Assembly (NCBI RefSeq): GCF_933775445.1
Contig: NC_065876.1
Span: forward strand, 3,162,001 to 3,226,000
From: Argentina anserina
Lineage: Eukaryota; Streptophyta; Magnoliopsida; Rosales; Rosaceae
DNA length: 64,000 nucleotides
Direction of reading: 5' to 3'
This document shows, in pieces, positions 49,283 through 61,991 of the stretch. The notes under the pieces were generated by a model. It was not told the DNA's origin. It worked only from the letters and a program-made list of their open reading frames with translations, and did no database searches. Both the position numbers and the translations under genes were made by a program. How positions within the stretch are numbered: the first letter of the stretch is position 1; the number at the start of each line of letters is the position of its first letter.

Positions 49283-50882
49283 CATCCAAGTAAGACCACC
49301 ATCATGATGTTAAGAAAATACTAGATGGAAAAAATAAGCAGCACAATTATTTGAATTTTTTTTACTTTTACTATTGAATAAAACATTATTTGACAACGTA
49401 TGATAGAAAATAATATATTCTCAAAAATAAAAATACTTCATACTTGAAATACACAGTTAAGTATAATACAAAGCTACGAAGGTCTTTGTTGCCACGAAGG
49501 ACATTAACGCCACGAAGGTCGTTAAAGTCACTAAGGTCTTGAGTTGAGCCAGACATGTCTCAAATGCCACGAAGGTCGATCTTGATTTGAGCCACGCAGG
49601 TCTCCTTGCCACACAAGACTTAATTCTCTCTCAATGAAACTCACCAATGTTCATGAGATGAATGAATGGTTTAATTTAAATGCATGAACGATTTATCATG
49701 TGATATATACACCCTAGAGAGAATACAAAATGCAACGAATGCTCAATGAATGTAATCAATACAAATTAAAGCTATGACACTAGCTAATGCAACAAATGCT
49801 CTTCCCAAGTTTCTATATTTCTCTTCTCTACATCGTTGATGCCTAATATCACAGAGGCATGTATGTATGAACGATTAAATAATAATTGAATGAAATAGAG
49901 ATGCATGGTAAAGACACTACATAATTCTTTGCCTCTCTCCCAAAATTGTTTTCCTCAACTAACCCATAAGCATGTATATATAATGCACGTGAGATAAATA
50001 CATGTTTCAAACAAAATCACATATTTTGAATGAATCACATACAAATAGATATATATATATATATATATTATGCACGGCACCACCACCTAGTTACTAGTTA
50101 GGGTTAAATTGTAAACAAACCTACCAATAAAACCATGAGTGCACTTAGGAAAGAAATTAAATAATATATTATGCAAAAACAATCCTAATTAACTTCAAAA
50201 CTTTTTCCAAACGAAGAATGTATTTCCTTATATAAACGAATAATGTACATGGAGAGCTGGTTGACATATATATATATATATATATATATGCAAATAAAGT
50301 AATTAAATAGATATGCTCAAGAATATCATAATTGCGTCTATATGGTAGCAAGGAGACCTTGATTTCAACGCTCTCCTTCTCCGATTAGGAAATCTTTTTT
50401 ATTTTTGATTTTTGATTTGATTTCGTCTTCATATCTTACACTTTAAGCTCCATCAACCATGGAGGCCAATGTATTTCATGTTAAATGTCGTGGCAATGAT
50501 ACCCACAAGAGCCACAACCATAATTCCTTATACCTAGCTCTTTCTGTGTGTGGGCAAAAGTAGAACCAGAAAGCTAAGAACACAGATGATAATGATCGAT
50601 CACCACGAAGATCCACCGGCCAGAAGCACCATGGCCTCTTTCTCTTATCGGAGTAGCTCAGAAAGATGATGATCAATGATGTAAAGGACCCTCAAGGCCA
50701 ATGGCTACCTATAATTAACCGACCCGTTTATATATGGTGCACGTACACCAAAGTGCTGTGTGGGTAACCTGATTTACAAGGTCCAGACCATGCAGTTGAG
50801 TAGGGCTGCAAGGTATGGGACTGGTGATGAGAATTTTTCCGTTCTTTCATATTCCAACAAGTTGTCTATCTCATGCATGCAT
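49283..50882 (-). pseudogene. Decayed SWEET fragment 2
   Basis: 49283-49312 (GCATCCAAGTAAGACCACCA) and 50465-50870 match fragment 1 at 29848-30258, split here by about 1.15 kb of unrelated sequence. The exon 3 part retains GCAAGGTATGGGACTGGTGA but is frameshifted. It keeps the empty CTCATGCA target of the hAT MITE that entered fragment 1. Confidence 0.78.
49470..49612. repeat. Degenerate GCCACGAAGGTC tandem repeats
   Basis: The 12-base word GCCACGAAGGTC and close variants occur about six times at irregular spacing of 20-50 bases in the insert splitting SWEET fragment 2. No reading frame runs through it. Confidence 0.6.
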
Positions 50883-51433
50883 ATAGTGGATTACAGGATC
50901 TTGCAGTACTTTTTATTTTTTCTTTTATTGAGGGTGTTTAAATTTTTATAAAGTTCAAAACGAAAATAAATATAAAAGCTCCTTGTATGTTTCATAAGAG
51001 AAATAGTAGTTCTTGGAATTTCCAATCTACATAACCTGAAAACAGTATCGATGCATTGAGGAGCAAATAGATTAATAAAGAATGGAATATGATGAAGATA
51101 CTGGCCAGAGTGAAGTTAATTAGGAGAAAGGATAAATATCAAGTGATTAATTGGCAAGTGGAAACTTCATGTCAAAACTAGCTAGCAAAGTAGTCCAAAC
51201 TCCAGAGAGTGCCAATGCAAGGAGAATAAAGATGAACCCGATCAATTGAAGGTTGATGATTTTCCAGTTCATCTATTCGAATGCAAACTTTATGCAAAGT
51301 TAATGAAGTTTCTAGCTTCAGCGATTCAAAAAGGAATAGAATAAAGCTCATATAGCAGAATACAAAACTTGAAAAGAAGAAAGTTGAGCAATCATATATG
51401 CTAGCTAGCGGCCAAAACCGAATGTTATTTGGA

Positions 51434-51942
51434 GAAAAAAATCACTAAAAGTACATGAACTCTTGTGACATGGTCGATACTTTTAAAATTGATCAAAATG
51501 ATCATTCAACTCTTGTTTTACTACCAACTAAATCCATCTAACTAAATTTCGTCATTATTTAGTTAATTTCATGATATGAATCATGTATGGGCCCTTACAA
51601 AAGGGGGTAAATGAGACATATTACTAAAAATTAAGACTTAAAACTCAATATCTCTCATAATCAGGTCCTTATTTTCTCAATCCTAAACTCGTTTTGTCAA
51701 CGCTAAATTTGGCGGAAAGTTGATTTCGATCGAGACTGAGGATTACAAATGTCATTTGCCCATTTTATAGGGGTCCACACATGATCCACATCATGAAATT
51801 AACGAAACAATGATGGAATTTGATTTGATAGATCTAGTTAATAGCAAAACAGGAGTTGAGAGATCATTTTGATCAATTTTAAAGGACATGGATTAAACTG
51901 ACCATATCACAAGAATTTAGGGACCGTTGATAAAAAAATTTC
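51434..51942. mobile_element. Small inverted-repeat (Mutator-like) MITE in unit 2
   Basis: The two halves are reverse complements (for example GACATGGTC and GACCATATC; GATCAAAATGATC in both arms; TCATGATATGAATC against a matching right arm). Unit 1 lacks it at about 42105-42120. Ends GAAAAAAATCAC/GAAATTTTTTTATCAACGG and the neighbouring GGTCCCTAAATTC resemble the ends of the RPS6 intron element. No clear duplication could be fixed because the flanks are A/T runs. Confidence 0.72.
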
Positions 51943-53013
51943 TAATCTTTAATACATCAGTCACCTCTTTGTAGGCAAACATTTCCACTAGGGTGAACAC
52001 GTACAAGAGCTTGTATGTATCATTCATCCGATTCTATATATTTCACTACACTTAATGATCACATCCTAAATCACATCTCTCATACATGTACAGAGATAAC
52101 CATAATACACGTCTACTATAGATGTGTATCGCTTATGCCAAGATATGATCCACAATACAAAAACCAAATGCGATGCATTCATCGTCCTCCGGCTGATGCA
52201 TGCAAGGGAGAAATTAAAAAAGGAAAAAGAAAAGACATTTTTTTAGAGGAATGAATTAATTTTATTTGGCATTAAACCATGCACAACTACAAGGATCAAA
52301 TACAAGAAGTAATATGCCACCTCTCATACAAGTAAACCAAAAAAATGAATAAATACGTAAAAACACGCTTATGACAATTCACTTTCAGTCAATTTTTTCT
52401 TGTCTTATTGACTTGATCGAGGATGATGTTTGCTTCCTTGGCCGGCATGTGACTAAATAAAAACACTAAAGCAGAGATACAACTATATTGATATCAATGG
52501 TAGAAATAGAAACTTGTGATATATGTGTATGATATGGATGTACATAATCAGGTATTAGCGTCTTTGATAATGCATGTTTTATTTAATGTTGATTTTTTCT
52601 CTCAAATGAATAACACAGATAAACTCCAAATTGTAGTTATAAATCAATGACAACTAAGAATATAATAAAAGTCAAAGAAGGATAACAGAAAAATAATTCC
52701 AATGTTCATTTCCTGGCAGAAAATTGAAATAGGTAAGATATAAGCAAAAGATTTGAATACTCATAGAGATGAATAAAGCTTCTAAGTTTATTGAACAATA
52801 GCACAAAAGGTGAAGACTGAAGTGGGATCTGTGGGGAAGTAGTTAGTATCTTACAAAATAAATAGAAACTGATGTGCGGAACTGCGGATACCATTCCAAC
52901 CACATTTACCATGTAACTAACCCTCATAGATCGAGTATGCATTTACAATTAACCTTCACCTTTGTATATATTTGGAAATTTCTAACACCTAATCTGCCGG
53001 TTTCATTTTAGCA

Positions 53014-53216
53014 TTAGTTTGAGTAAAAACAGATATCAATCGAAAAACAAAAATCAATGTTTATCAATTTTGAAGACAAATGAATACCTTCATACAGAGG
53101 CCAATATTTTTCCTTGTAAGTGTTCGTTAGATCGATGCACACTTCCCAAAATTTGCTGTCATACTTCACATGCACATAGGTCTTCAAGAAAAGACCGTCC
53201 TGCTTCTTCATTGGCT
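53014..53216 (-). pseudogene. Exon-like segment of unknown origin
   Basis: Between an AG acceptor at about 53217 and a GTATTC donor at about 53089 the minus strand encodes EPMKKQDGLFLKTYVHVKYD and continues to YKEKYWPLYE. This looks like a conserved internal exon but I do not recognise the family. Two further possible exons lie upstream on the same strand, around 53520-53477 (SYVFITAMTR) and 53660-53621 (CNGRSIHGFSNAR). No start-to-stop gene could be assembled. Confidence 0.4.
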
Positions 53217-53914
53217 CCTATACATCAGAGTACATTCAATCATAACATGAGATTATTAATATTATGCTGATCAATTTGGTACAGTCTATAATCTTCTCTA
53301 CTACATATCAAAACACAGAACACATCAAAAGTATTACCTTATCATTTCATTTGGCTAAAAAAGCCGATCTTTTGCAATCAAATAGGTCTTCAAATTCTTT
53401 TATTAATTAAAAGTCCACCCAAAGCAGAGATGAATCATTAATAAAATTGACACAAGCAAGATGGTCTGAGGCTTACCGAGTCATTGCGGTGATGAAAACA
53501 TAGGAAAGAACTAAGGCATACAACTGATACAAGTAAGGTGATCTCATCTTGTAAATTCTGGAATTAAATGTAGCAGTTGGGAACTATCTAATATTAACCC
53601 GGCCAGTGACTCTGTACCTTGCATTACTGAAGCCATGAATGGAACGACCATTACACTGGGTTATTGTCAAACTAGAAAACACTGTACACCAAGAATCTAA
53701 GAAATTAATCAAACAAATTAAAGGATGAATATAACCAACCTTACCGTATACAAACCCTGCAAGAAGATCCATGTATCTGATGTGTTGCTCCCCAAAATAA
53801 ATGGAGCTTAGCAATTAGGGTATTGACGTAGAGTGAGAGAAGCTGAGATGAGAAGCTAAAACAAACAAACACCCAGAAACATAAAAATGGAAACTTAATC
53901 AAAACCCAAACTCC

Positions 53915-54040
53915 ATGGCAAAGATGACAGACACCATCGAACACCACCACACGTGGCTGAAGCAGAGTGGGCAGCAGAACCGCCAAGGAAGCAGCAGTTG
54001 GGCTGGAGTAGACAGTCGTCTTCATCGTCGTCGCCGACAC
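53915..54040 (-). pseudogene. First-exon fragment of a DCC (DUF393) thiol-oxidoreductase-like gene
   Basis: The minus strand encodes MSATTMKTTVYSSPTAASLA, then LLPTLLQPRVVVFDGVCHLC and HG, followed by a possible donor GTTTGG. The DGVCHLCH motif holds the CxxC that names the DCC family. The remaining exons (FCCLQSKAA-type block and so on) were not found in the downstream 1.7 kb, so it is a captured or truncated fragment. Confidence 0.65.
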
Positions 54041-54235
54041 CGCCGAGGTCTGCGGCGGTGCTCAAAACGACGATGAAGATAGAAAACAGACGCGATGAAG
54101 AGTAAATTGAAGCTAATGGATCGAGACTAGACTCGTACGTAATGAAAACCAGATTCGAATGAGGAATTTGAAGATCAGAGATTTCCGGGAGATTTGAGAG
54201 AAGACATTTAAGACCTCTGAGGAATTTTGAAAAAT

Positions 54236-55148
54236 GACCACTTTTTTGTCCTTGAATTGATATTTAACCTTGTTTCATAATTTAGTTGAAAAATAACCAT
54301 ATCACAATAAGAAAAGTCTTGACTACTCTTAGTAAATTACTCACTTATTTCTCGTTTCTCCTCCTCCTCCTCTGTATTGTTCTCAGTTCTCTAATGATAA
54401 ACCAATTTCTCTATTTTTCAATATCATGATGATCATCTATATATGGTTTCCGATCCTTTATGTTTATGATCTAGCTATGATAGTTATCGATCCTTCCTTA
54501 CTTCTTAATTTGAAAATACATTTTTTCTTGCTAGGTCGAATAAGAAGGAACCATCCAAATTATCCAATATCACATATATGGCTAGCTTTTGAGTTTGAAG
54601 TCAAATCTCTACCTTACTCCGTCCTCATACACTCATCTTTTTCTCCACCTATTCTCCTCTCAGCCCTCATCTCAATATATTTACAGCCACTCTTAAACAT
54701 AACCATGTCTCCCTCTGTTTTCTTATGCATGGCAAAGAGCATAGTCTTCCTTGCAAGAAAACCTAATTTCTTCAACACATTTGATCTAATGAGCTGATCA
54801 ATATGACTCTTCTTGCCGATTTGATCCAAATCTATTGAATCATGTACGTTTCACAAATAGCGTAGTCCTTACAGACCCAACAGCTAGATCCATGGGAATC
54901 AATTTTTTTTTTCTTACGACCAACTACACAAGCTAAAAACACTTTAGGTCGTGATGATTTTAATTTATCAATTCATTCACATAAGCATTAAGCCATCGAC
55001 TCTGTAATTCTAATAACTTAACCAATTATAACGAGGTTAAATATAAATTAATCAAGGGTAGTGAAGACTTTTTGTACTCTCATATGGCTATTTTTAAACA
55101 AAATTTAATAACAAGGTTAAATATCAATTCGGGGACAAAAAAGTGGTC
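54236..55148. mobile_element. TIR element within the 3.5 kb block
   Basis: 54236-54305 and 55079-55148 are inverted copies: GACCACTTTTTTGTCCTTGA at the left and its near complement at the right, continuing with ATTGATATTTAACCTTG. About 910 bases in total with about 70-base terminal repeats. No target duplication recognised and no transposase; the frames at 54426-54829 have no recognisable motif. Confidence 0.6.
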
Positions 55149-55149
55149 T

Positions 55150-55700
55150 CTCCGGGTTGGGGTTTGTGAGAGATTTGGGGAACCATTGTCCGGAATCACA
55201 GCTCAGACAATACCAAATTATGAGACCATTGTCTTAAAGCAAACTTATAACAATGTTTTTGTGTGTTGAGAGATAAACCATTCTTCTAGACAATGGTACT
55301 TATAAAATTATTGTCTGGCCCAAATTTTCAGACAACGTTATTTTGAAACTATTATTTGATTTTTCACACAACAATTTTGTATGGCGTGCATTGTCTATTT
55401 ACTATTGTCTGATGAACATTTTGGGGCAGTGGTTCTAGTCTTCGTTGCCGCACACGCTGTCAGCCACAGAAACAAGGTTCCGCTTCCTCAAAGTCACAAA
55501 CCCCAATTGGAGCTATCTACACCGATTGCAGACACCACCGCGCCTTCGTCTGTGCTTGATTGCCTGAGTTAATCGGCGCCGAGACGTCCTTGAGCAGTCA
55601 GATATACTGTCGCCGTCGTGCCTCACGAAGCCTAGAAACCTTAGGTTTCGGAATAGTTGTTCCGGGAAAAGTGGAGCGTTTTTTTCACTACTTAGTGTAG
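55150..55700. repeat. Subterminal ATTGTCTG repeats, possible CACTA-like end
   Basis: The word ATTGTCTG or CATTGTC and complements appear about eight times in direct and inverted orientation (for example near 55187, 55229, 55293, 55310, 55392, 55404), and the stretch ends with TTTTTTCACTACTTAGTG (55682-55699). Dense subterminal motifs with CACTA termini would suit a CACTA element, but no matching second end was found. Confidence 0.4.
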
Positions 55701-55782
55701 TACGTAAAAAAAAAAATCTTAAACTATAACTTCCATTGTTTTCTCGGCATGTCCACTGCATTGGACGCAGGAGTTCGTCAAG

Positions 55783-57643
55783 TTATGCGTGGCCATTCTG
55801 AGTAGTACTGCGTCGGCCGGAAATCTTTTTGGGGTTATGGTCTATGGTTACCGCCGACAAGTTCACCTCCCTGCCTTTCCTTTCTGCTATCTGTCGCTGT
55901 GTCGACTTGTAGTATGTGGCATACAGAATCAGCTGAGCTAATCCAAAAACGGTGCCCAGTCCATTAGGAATCTGCGACCAAATAACAACAATATTTGAGC
56001 TTGGGAAAAACTATCATAATTGATTGGAGTTCTAGTGGGATAACGAAATCATTACTGTGATGAAGAGGTCAAAACGGATGAGAGCATATGCAGTCCAGGC
56101 AAGGCCATTCGCAAACGAAGCAAACGAGAGGAAAAACGGCATGTACTCCACACTTTTTGTTGTGGTCACCATTTTCTGTCACCAAAGAGTAGCATAATGA
56201 AAAATTAAACATATAGATGCATTCTCATAACCAGTCTGACAGTTTGCAGAATCGTATCTATTTGTTAGACAATCCAAAATGCAAACTATTTACGTCTAAT
56301 TAACTGGGTATGATTTCAACTAATTTGCATGTAGGATTTTAATCAGCTAAAGGTGATCAATCAATTAATTACCATGACAGTCAAAGGAGCAGCATACATC
56401 ATGATGCTGCAGGCAATGGATATGATGCCTACAATCAAGGACCTCTTGGTATGTGTGTGAGCCAAAGTGAGAACCAGAAGAGTAAGAACACCGATGAAAA
56501 TGATCTCCACGGCAACAACCAGAACCACTATGAGCCTCTTTTTCTTGTCGGAAAAAATGAGGAAGAGGATGATGTAGACGACCTCAATGATCGTACCCCA
56601 CCCGTTTATGGTCCAGACCAGAGTGCTATCCGGGTGCACAATCGGTAACCCATATAAGGTCCACACCATGCAGTTGATCAGGGTTGCAAGGTATGGGAGT
56701 GATGAGTATTGCTCCACTGACCCTTTCTTCCATATTCGAACAAAAGTTGGACTGCACCATAATTGATCATTGTAATTTTTGACAGAACACATAAAGAAAA
56801 CTATTTCATTAGTGGATATTATCAATCATTTTATAGTAAATAATAATTAGGTTGTAGCCTCTAATTAAGGTAAACCTAATTATTAGTGGTAAAACTACTC
56901 TTTAAGTCCAATCTACATTTCATTGACATATATCTTTAACATTTCCCTTCCAACTCAACTTAGATGAAATAATAACTAAAGGTACTTTTGTTAAAAGCTC
57001 AATGGCTTTACATAATTAAGCTAATGTCTTTCTAGTATAAGAGGGATTCGATATATGTGCATATGCCCCCATGCCTCTTTTATATATACTCAATTTTTGT
57101 TTTTTATATGGATAATACCATATCAATAGTATTCATCATTCACATGTCTACATATAGACACGATGCCGGATATTTTGAACATCATTTGCTTTTGTATCTG
57201 GCTGGTGAACATCATGTCGACCCTTTAGAAGAAGGAAAAAATAAGAACTTTTTTGTACCTTGTTTTTAATCATGTTCAGTTTATAAAAAAAAATTTATGT
57301 GGCAATAAACAAGGAATTAGAAAGGAGGAATCGCTTACACTGGCGCCAAGAACAGGAAGAATGAGATGATGTTTCCTGAAAAAAAAAAGAATAAGAAGAG
57401 AAAGTAAGCGAAACAGCCCACATGATCAATCTTCGATCATTCCCTGCTGATCAAGATAATGCATATTTACGCACATACGAAAGATTAACGAAATTTCAAG
57501 GAAAGAATTTCTTAATTCATCGTCAATCTAAGTAGATTATTTCCAGAAGTTCAAAATAGATAACAAAGTTACAAACCAAATTACTCTCGGTCATTCATAC
57601 CTATGATACCGACCACAGTCCGAGCAGCATCTGCAGAAACCAT
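55783..57643 (-). CDS. SWEET sugar transporter, copy B (clade II, SWEET7-like)
   Basis: Five exons: 57643-57601, 57375-57339, 56751-56373, 56175-56056 and 55971-55783; 255 residues. Exons 1 to 4 have the same lengths as in copy A (43, 37, 379, 120 bases) and the last is six bases longer. Identical N-terminus; differences include [12 protein letters not shown] for [19 protein letters not shown] for [16 protein letters not shown] for [20 protein letters not shown] for [11 protein letters not shown], and a tail ending [10 protein letters not shown]. The Ser-Leu for Pro-Val change lies in the conserved tetra-helix region after TM2, where most family members keep Pro. Reading frame and splice sites are intact, so both copies look functional. 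Probable hexose uniporter of the plasma membrane, by inference. Confidence 0.93.
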
Positions 57644-58044
57644 GGCTGTGATGATTGACCCCTAAAGAAGAAGACCAAGATATATGGGAGAAGAAGCACA
57701 AGATCGAAACGAGGCTGCAGAGAAATGGACAAGCTAGCTAGGGGAACAAGGGAAAGAAAGAAGAAAGAAGAGAGAGACAGAGATTGGATGGGTGTAAATG
57801 AGAAAGAGGAAGGAAAATAATGAAGAGGGTAGGACCGTAGGACTAGATGAGTAGATGTACGTTCGGTGTGGGTTGTGTATTCCTTTGATTTGAAAGCGTA
57901 CTAATTTGGACTCATTGCGAACACTATGTTGGTTTTGGTGTTAGGTCTCTTGCATGGCATGTATTAGACATGGAACGTATACATAAATAGGGCTAATGGG
58001 CTATAGCTCCAAAACGCAATGGAAGAGATCGAATATCAAGTCGG

Positions 58045-58088
<44 letters not shown>

Positions 58089-61000
58089 ACTCCGGTCACT
58101 ACTAGCTTCAAGATTCTCCCAGTACTTTCTTTCAGGCAGTTGGGGACTCTCAGAAAGTTTTTTTTTTTCGTAAATAATGAATATAGACAACGAAAATTAA
58201 TGTGCAGGTTGCCATAAGATCTTGATGCATATATGGCTTCAATTATTGCTCGTCTCCGTTTAAATTTTAGGCATTAGGTAACTCATCACTTAACCAAGCA
58301 TGCTTTCTTTTCCTCACTTTGAATGGAAAATGACCTTACTTAGTTGTCTGATGATACATTATTCTGGGATGCCATAATTCATCGAGACTGCTTCAAAGAG
58401 AGAATAGGATTTGGGGAAACAATGCTATATATGATCGATGTGACTCATTTTACAGTCCCCCAAGTCGACTATCTATTTAGAGAAATAGATGTGATCAATT
58501 TGCACACTCACTGTCCTCTTTTCAAAGTTCAAACACGAAAATGGAAAAGAAGATTGAGGATTTATTGAATTGAAATGTAAAGTAAGAATTTTACGATTAA
58601 ATTGTGTTGATTCTCAATTATTGAAATTGAGAGGTTATAATAAATTTATGATAAATTTATATATAATAGATATATATATGTAGAATGACATTAAGATCCT
58701 TACAAATAAATCCTAATATGTGTAACATATGTTACATTCTTAACATAACATTGTGCCCTGTTTGGTCTTAATGAGACCTTTAGCCACATACACCCCATTG
58801 ACCCAACACCAATCTGCTCAAAATGCAGAACCAATGGTTGTTCTACAGCTGAAAGATGGAGTTGCAGACACCGAGTAGTGGCAGAAGATTTGATTTGAGT
58901 CCCTATCCATAAACTGGGCCAGTGTTCGATTCAATGGTGGTTAAGCTTAACATTTATCAGACCCCCAAGGAATAAAAAATAGATGATTACGGAAATATTA
59001 ATAGTCTAAAAAATGAAAATTTCGGGAAAATATCGATTTTAAAAAATAATTGAGAAAATTAATGAAAATTTGAATAAAACATGAAATTTTGAAAGATGTT
59101 TCTTTGATTAATTATCTATTATATTTCATAAGAAAATATCGTATAACTATTAGTCTATAACTATTAGTCTATAATGAGTTATAATAATTTGAGATGAAAC
59201 AGTAATCGAGAATTCTGAAAAATTGACACTTTAAAGTTTAAACATCTAATTTTTTATGACTAGGAACCTAAAGAAAGGCTAAATCATCACACCTTATATA
59301 TATGAAAATGATACATTAAGCATGAAAATTGCATTGGTGATTTATAACAACATAAAGAATGTATGAGATATAAAATTTTAATTATTAGAACCTTATACCA
59401 CACATAGAGAATCTGGTATAAATATTAATTTATAGTTATAGTGAGTTGTATTATAATTTAACATGATATAGTGCATACTTAACTATTGAGAATTAACAAT
59501 AATTTACTTTATTTATTTAATCCATAACCCAATAAGACATGATAAATAAGATAATGATCATGAAAGGTGTAATTAAGAATGTAGTGAAATTGAATTTAAT
59601 TATATAGAAAACTATATTAAAAGGTAGAAAAAAAAATTAAATTTATTGGAAATATCGAAAAATATCAAAAAATATCAAGAAATATCGGAAAATATCGAAG
59701 AAATATCGAAAATATCGGAAAATATCAATAGTGAAATTGAATTTAATTATATAAACGATTATACACAAAATTTAAATTTATTTAAAATATCAAAAATATT
59801 TGAAAATATCAAAAATTTCGGACGAAATTAATTTAATATGACAAGTATATCTTTATAAAAAAACGAAATTATCGTCGATATTTCAACGATAATTTCGATT
59901 TTTTAATCATTGATCAGACCCGATCACTAGCTAGGGCAGGCCGGCCGGTGTGATATGATAGCGAGTACGTACATATTCTCTTTTTTTCTGGTGTGAAATG
60001 ATCGATGTCGATCTGTGTGTGTGTGTCTGCGATGATGAACTAATTCTTTTCCAGTTCCCACCCTGTGTTGATGATTGAATTTGGACTATATACGTACAGA
60101 AGTTAATTTCAGGTCATACGTAGGCGAGAGAGAGAGAGAGAGAGAGAGAGATTCTCCTTGGCACTAGTCTAGTAATTCTGTACCATGAGCAGGATGCCCT
60201 AATGTGTCAAAGAACATACGCATGCAACTTTTCCTCTAATGATCAACTAAATCAGCCTTCATACTCTTTGTCATCTTGTTACTCCCCGGCCGTTCTCTCT
60301 TTCCTTGAATTGAGATTGATATATATCCAATATCCAGAGAATAGGGTTTGGCTTATCAAATAATCATTTCCTCCGTTGACACATGAATCCAGAACTCGCC
60401 TTGACATTTCAATCTAGCTCCGAAGTAGACCCTTGTGGCTAAAATTAATTAGAGGTTTACAACTCTTAAACAGGAAGAGAGTACGTGGTACTAGAAGTAG
60501 GATCAGCAACTTATCTGCAAGTTATTATTATCAGAGTATAGTTGAAAAAATGGAGGGCCCTAGGTAATTAATTTACTATGCAAGTATGTAAATTGTCGTC
60601 ATTTATTTATCTGTTACAATAGAATAAGAGAAATATTGTTCATTGCACTAGCCTCTAGCCATCGATCGCTACTTCTTTCACGCTTTTTGTTATCTTCTAA
60701 TAAGTAGTCTCTTTGTTCCTCTTTTTCCTAATCTTCGACTACTTCATTCCAATACCCGCACATTTCCTTGTCGATCATCTTCTTACTCTTTATTTCTCTT
60801 TCGTTCTTTCCTTGATTTGTGAATGATATCCAGAGAAAACCAACCTTTGACATTTTTGAGAGGCTGAAGCAAGCCCTTCATATATTAACTAAAATGTAGA
60901 TTTAGTAACTCGATCTTAATTGAGCGCGTACAGTAGTATGATCGAGTATAAGAAATTTGAAGCAAGCTAGCTATACGAGTGTCTGAAAATTGAAGGGTTC

Positions 61001-61505
61001 AACACATTTGTCTCATTTATTTGCGCTCGGTTTTGGGTATTAGAACTCGATGACAATTGAAATATTGAGTGAAAGAGCCAGTCATAGGTAAGTAGTCAAG
61101 CAATTATCATAGTTTTCTTTTGATTAATTAAATACATCTTCGCGTAAAATTTCATGTCAATGGTATAATGATCTATATTTAGATTCATATTACTAAAGTT
61201 CTACTAATCGATGAGAACCCTGCATTCTTTATACCTCTTTTATTATTCTCTCTTTTGTTCTTGTTTCATTAAATAAGAAATATTCACACTTCGGCTTGTT
61301 TGCCACGAACCCATACCTGATAATGCAGGACTGTTTACTTGACCCAGTCACCCAGACAACCAATATTTTGCAGAAGTATTTTATTTCCTATTAGCCATAA
61401 AGAGCTGAGAATATATGATTCAGCACAGATATTAGTAGAGCCCAGATTCTTAAGGAAATTTGAGATAATCTTTAGTTGGCATTTCCCTTGGACAAAGTAA
61501 AACAA
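57644..61505. repeat. Upstream flank of SWEET B, duplicated from unit 1
   Basis: Non-coding, collinear with 44401-48600 apart from insertions and deletions. Unit-2-specific insertions lie at about 58555-58840 and 58955-60355. No gene recognised. A pure GA tract sits at 58048-58087 and another at 60126-60150. Confidence 0.7.
58960..59930. repeat. AT-rich region with AATATCGAAAAATATC tandem motifs
   Basis: Present only in unit 2. From about 59640 to 59830 the words GAAATATCGAAA, AAAATATCAAAA and variants are repeated many times; related words appear at 59020-59050 and 59875-59900 in reverse orientation. The 61-codon frame at 59646-59831 is produced by the repeat and is not a gene. Confidence 0.65.
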
Positions 61506-61517
61506 AGCAATAACAAT

Positions 61518-61549
<32 letters not shown>

Positions 61550-61957
61550 GAGGTTTTCAGGTGTGGAGGTCCGTACCTTAAGTTAAAGTACGGATTTTCA
61601 TTTTTTATTAACTTTTCGATTGAGTTTTCACATTTCCACCATCCAATTCTTAGGTAATAACGTATAGATCACCTTTGTAAAAATTCAGCCAATTTGATAA
61701 TCGTTAAGGTATCTAACTAAGTTAAACCAATGAACGGATTAAATCTGCCGAATTTAAACCATTCATGTGTATAATAGAAAAACGCAGTTTTGAGTGATTT
61801 AACGATTATCAAATTGGTTGAATATTTGCATAAGTGATATATACGTTATTACCTAAGGACTGGACGGTGGAGATGTGAAAACTCGATCGGAAAGTTATTA
61901 AAAAATGAAAATATGTACCTTAAGGTAAGGTACGGACCTCCGCATCTGAAAAATCTC
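61550..61957. mobile_element. Fold-back MITE inside a TA microsatellite
   Basis: Left end GAGGTTTTCAGGTGTGGAGG and complemented right end GAGATTTTTCAGATGCGGAG begin arms of about 190 bases (TCCGTACCTTA, GTTTTCACAT, GGTAATAACGTAT and AATTTGATAATCGTTA recur inverted). The element sits between (TA)n tracts at 61518-61542 and 61968-61990, so a TA or longer target duplication cannot be delimited. Absent from unit 1, where the site reads AACAATGATG. Confidence 0.8.

Positions 61958-61991
<34 letters not shown>

Larger units (their letters stand above)
52237..55716. mobile_element. 3.48 kb block inserted downstream of SWEET B
   Basis: Unit 1 reads AAAAGACTCTTAACTTATAACTT (about 42432-42454) where unit 2 has AAAAGAC, then 3480 unmatched bases, then TCTTAAACTATAACTT. 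The block carries a DCC-protein first exon, other exon-like segments and an internal TIR element, and ends in a run of 11 A. No target duplication or matching termini were found, so the mechanism (gene-capturing transposon, retroposition or filler DNA repair) is open. Confidence 0.65.

Noticed and set aside
59646..59831. Glu/Ile/Asn-rich 61-codon frame
   Set aside because: Direct translation of an AATATCGAAA tandem repeat.
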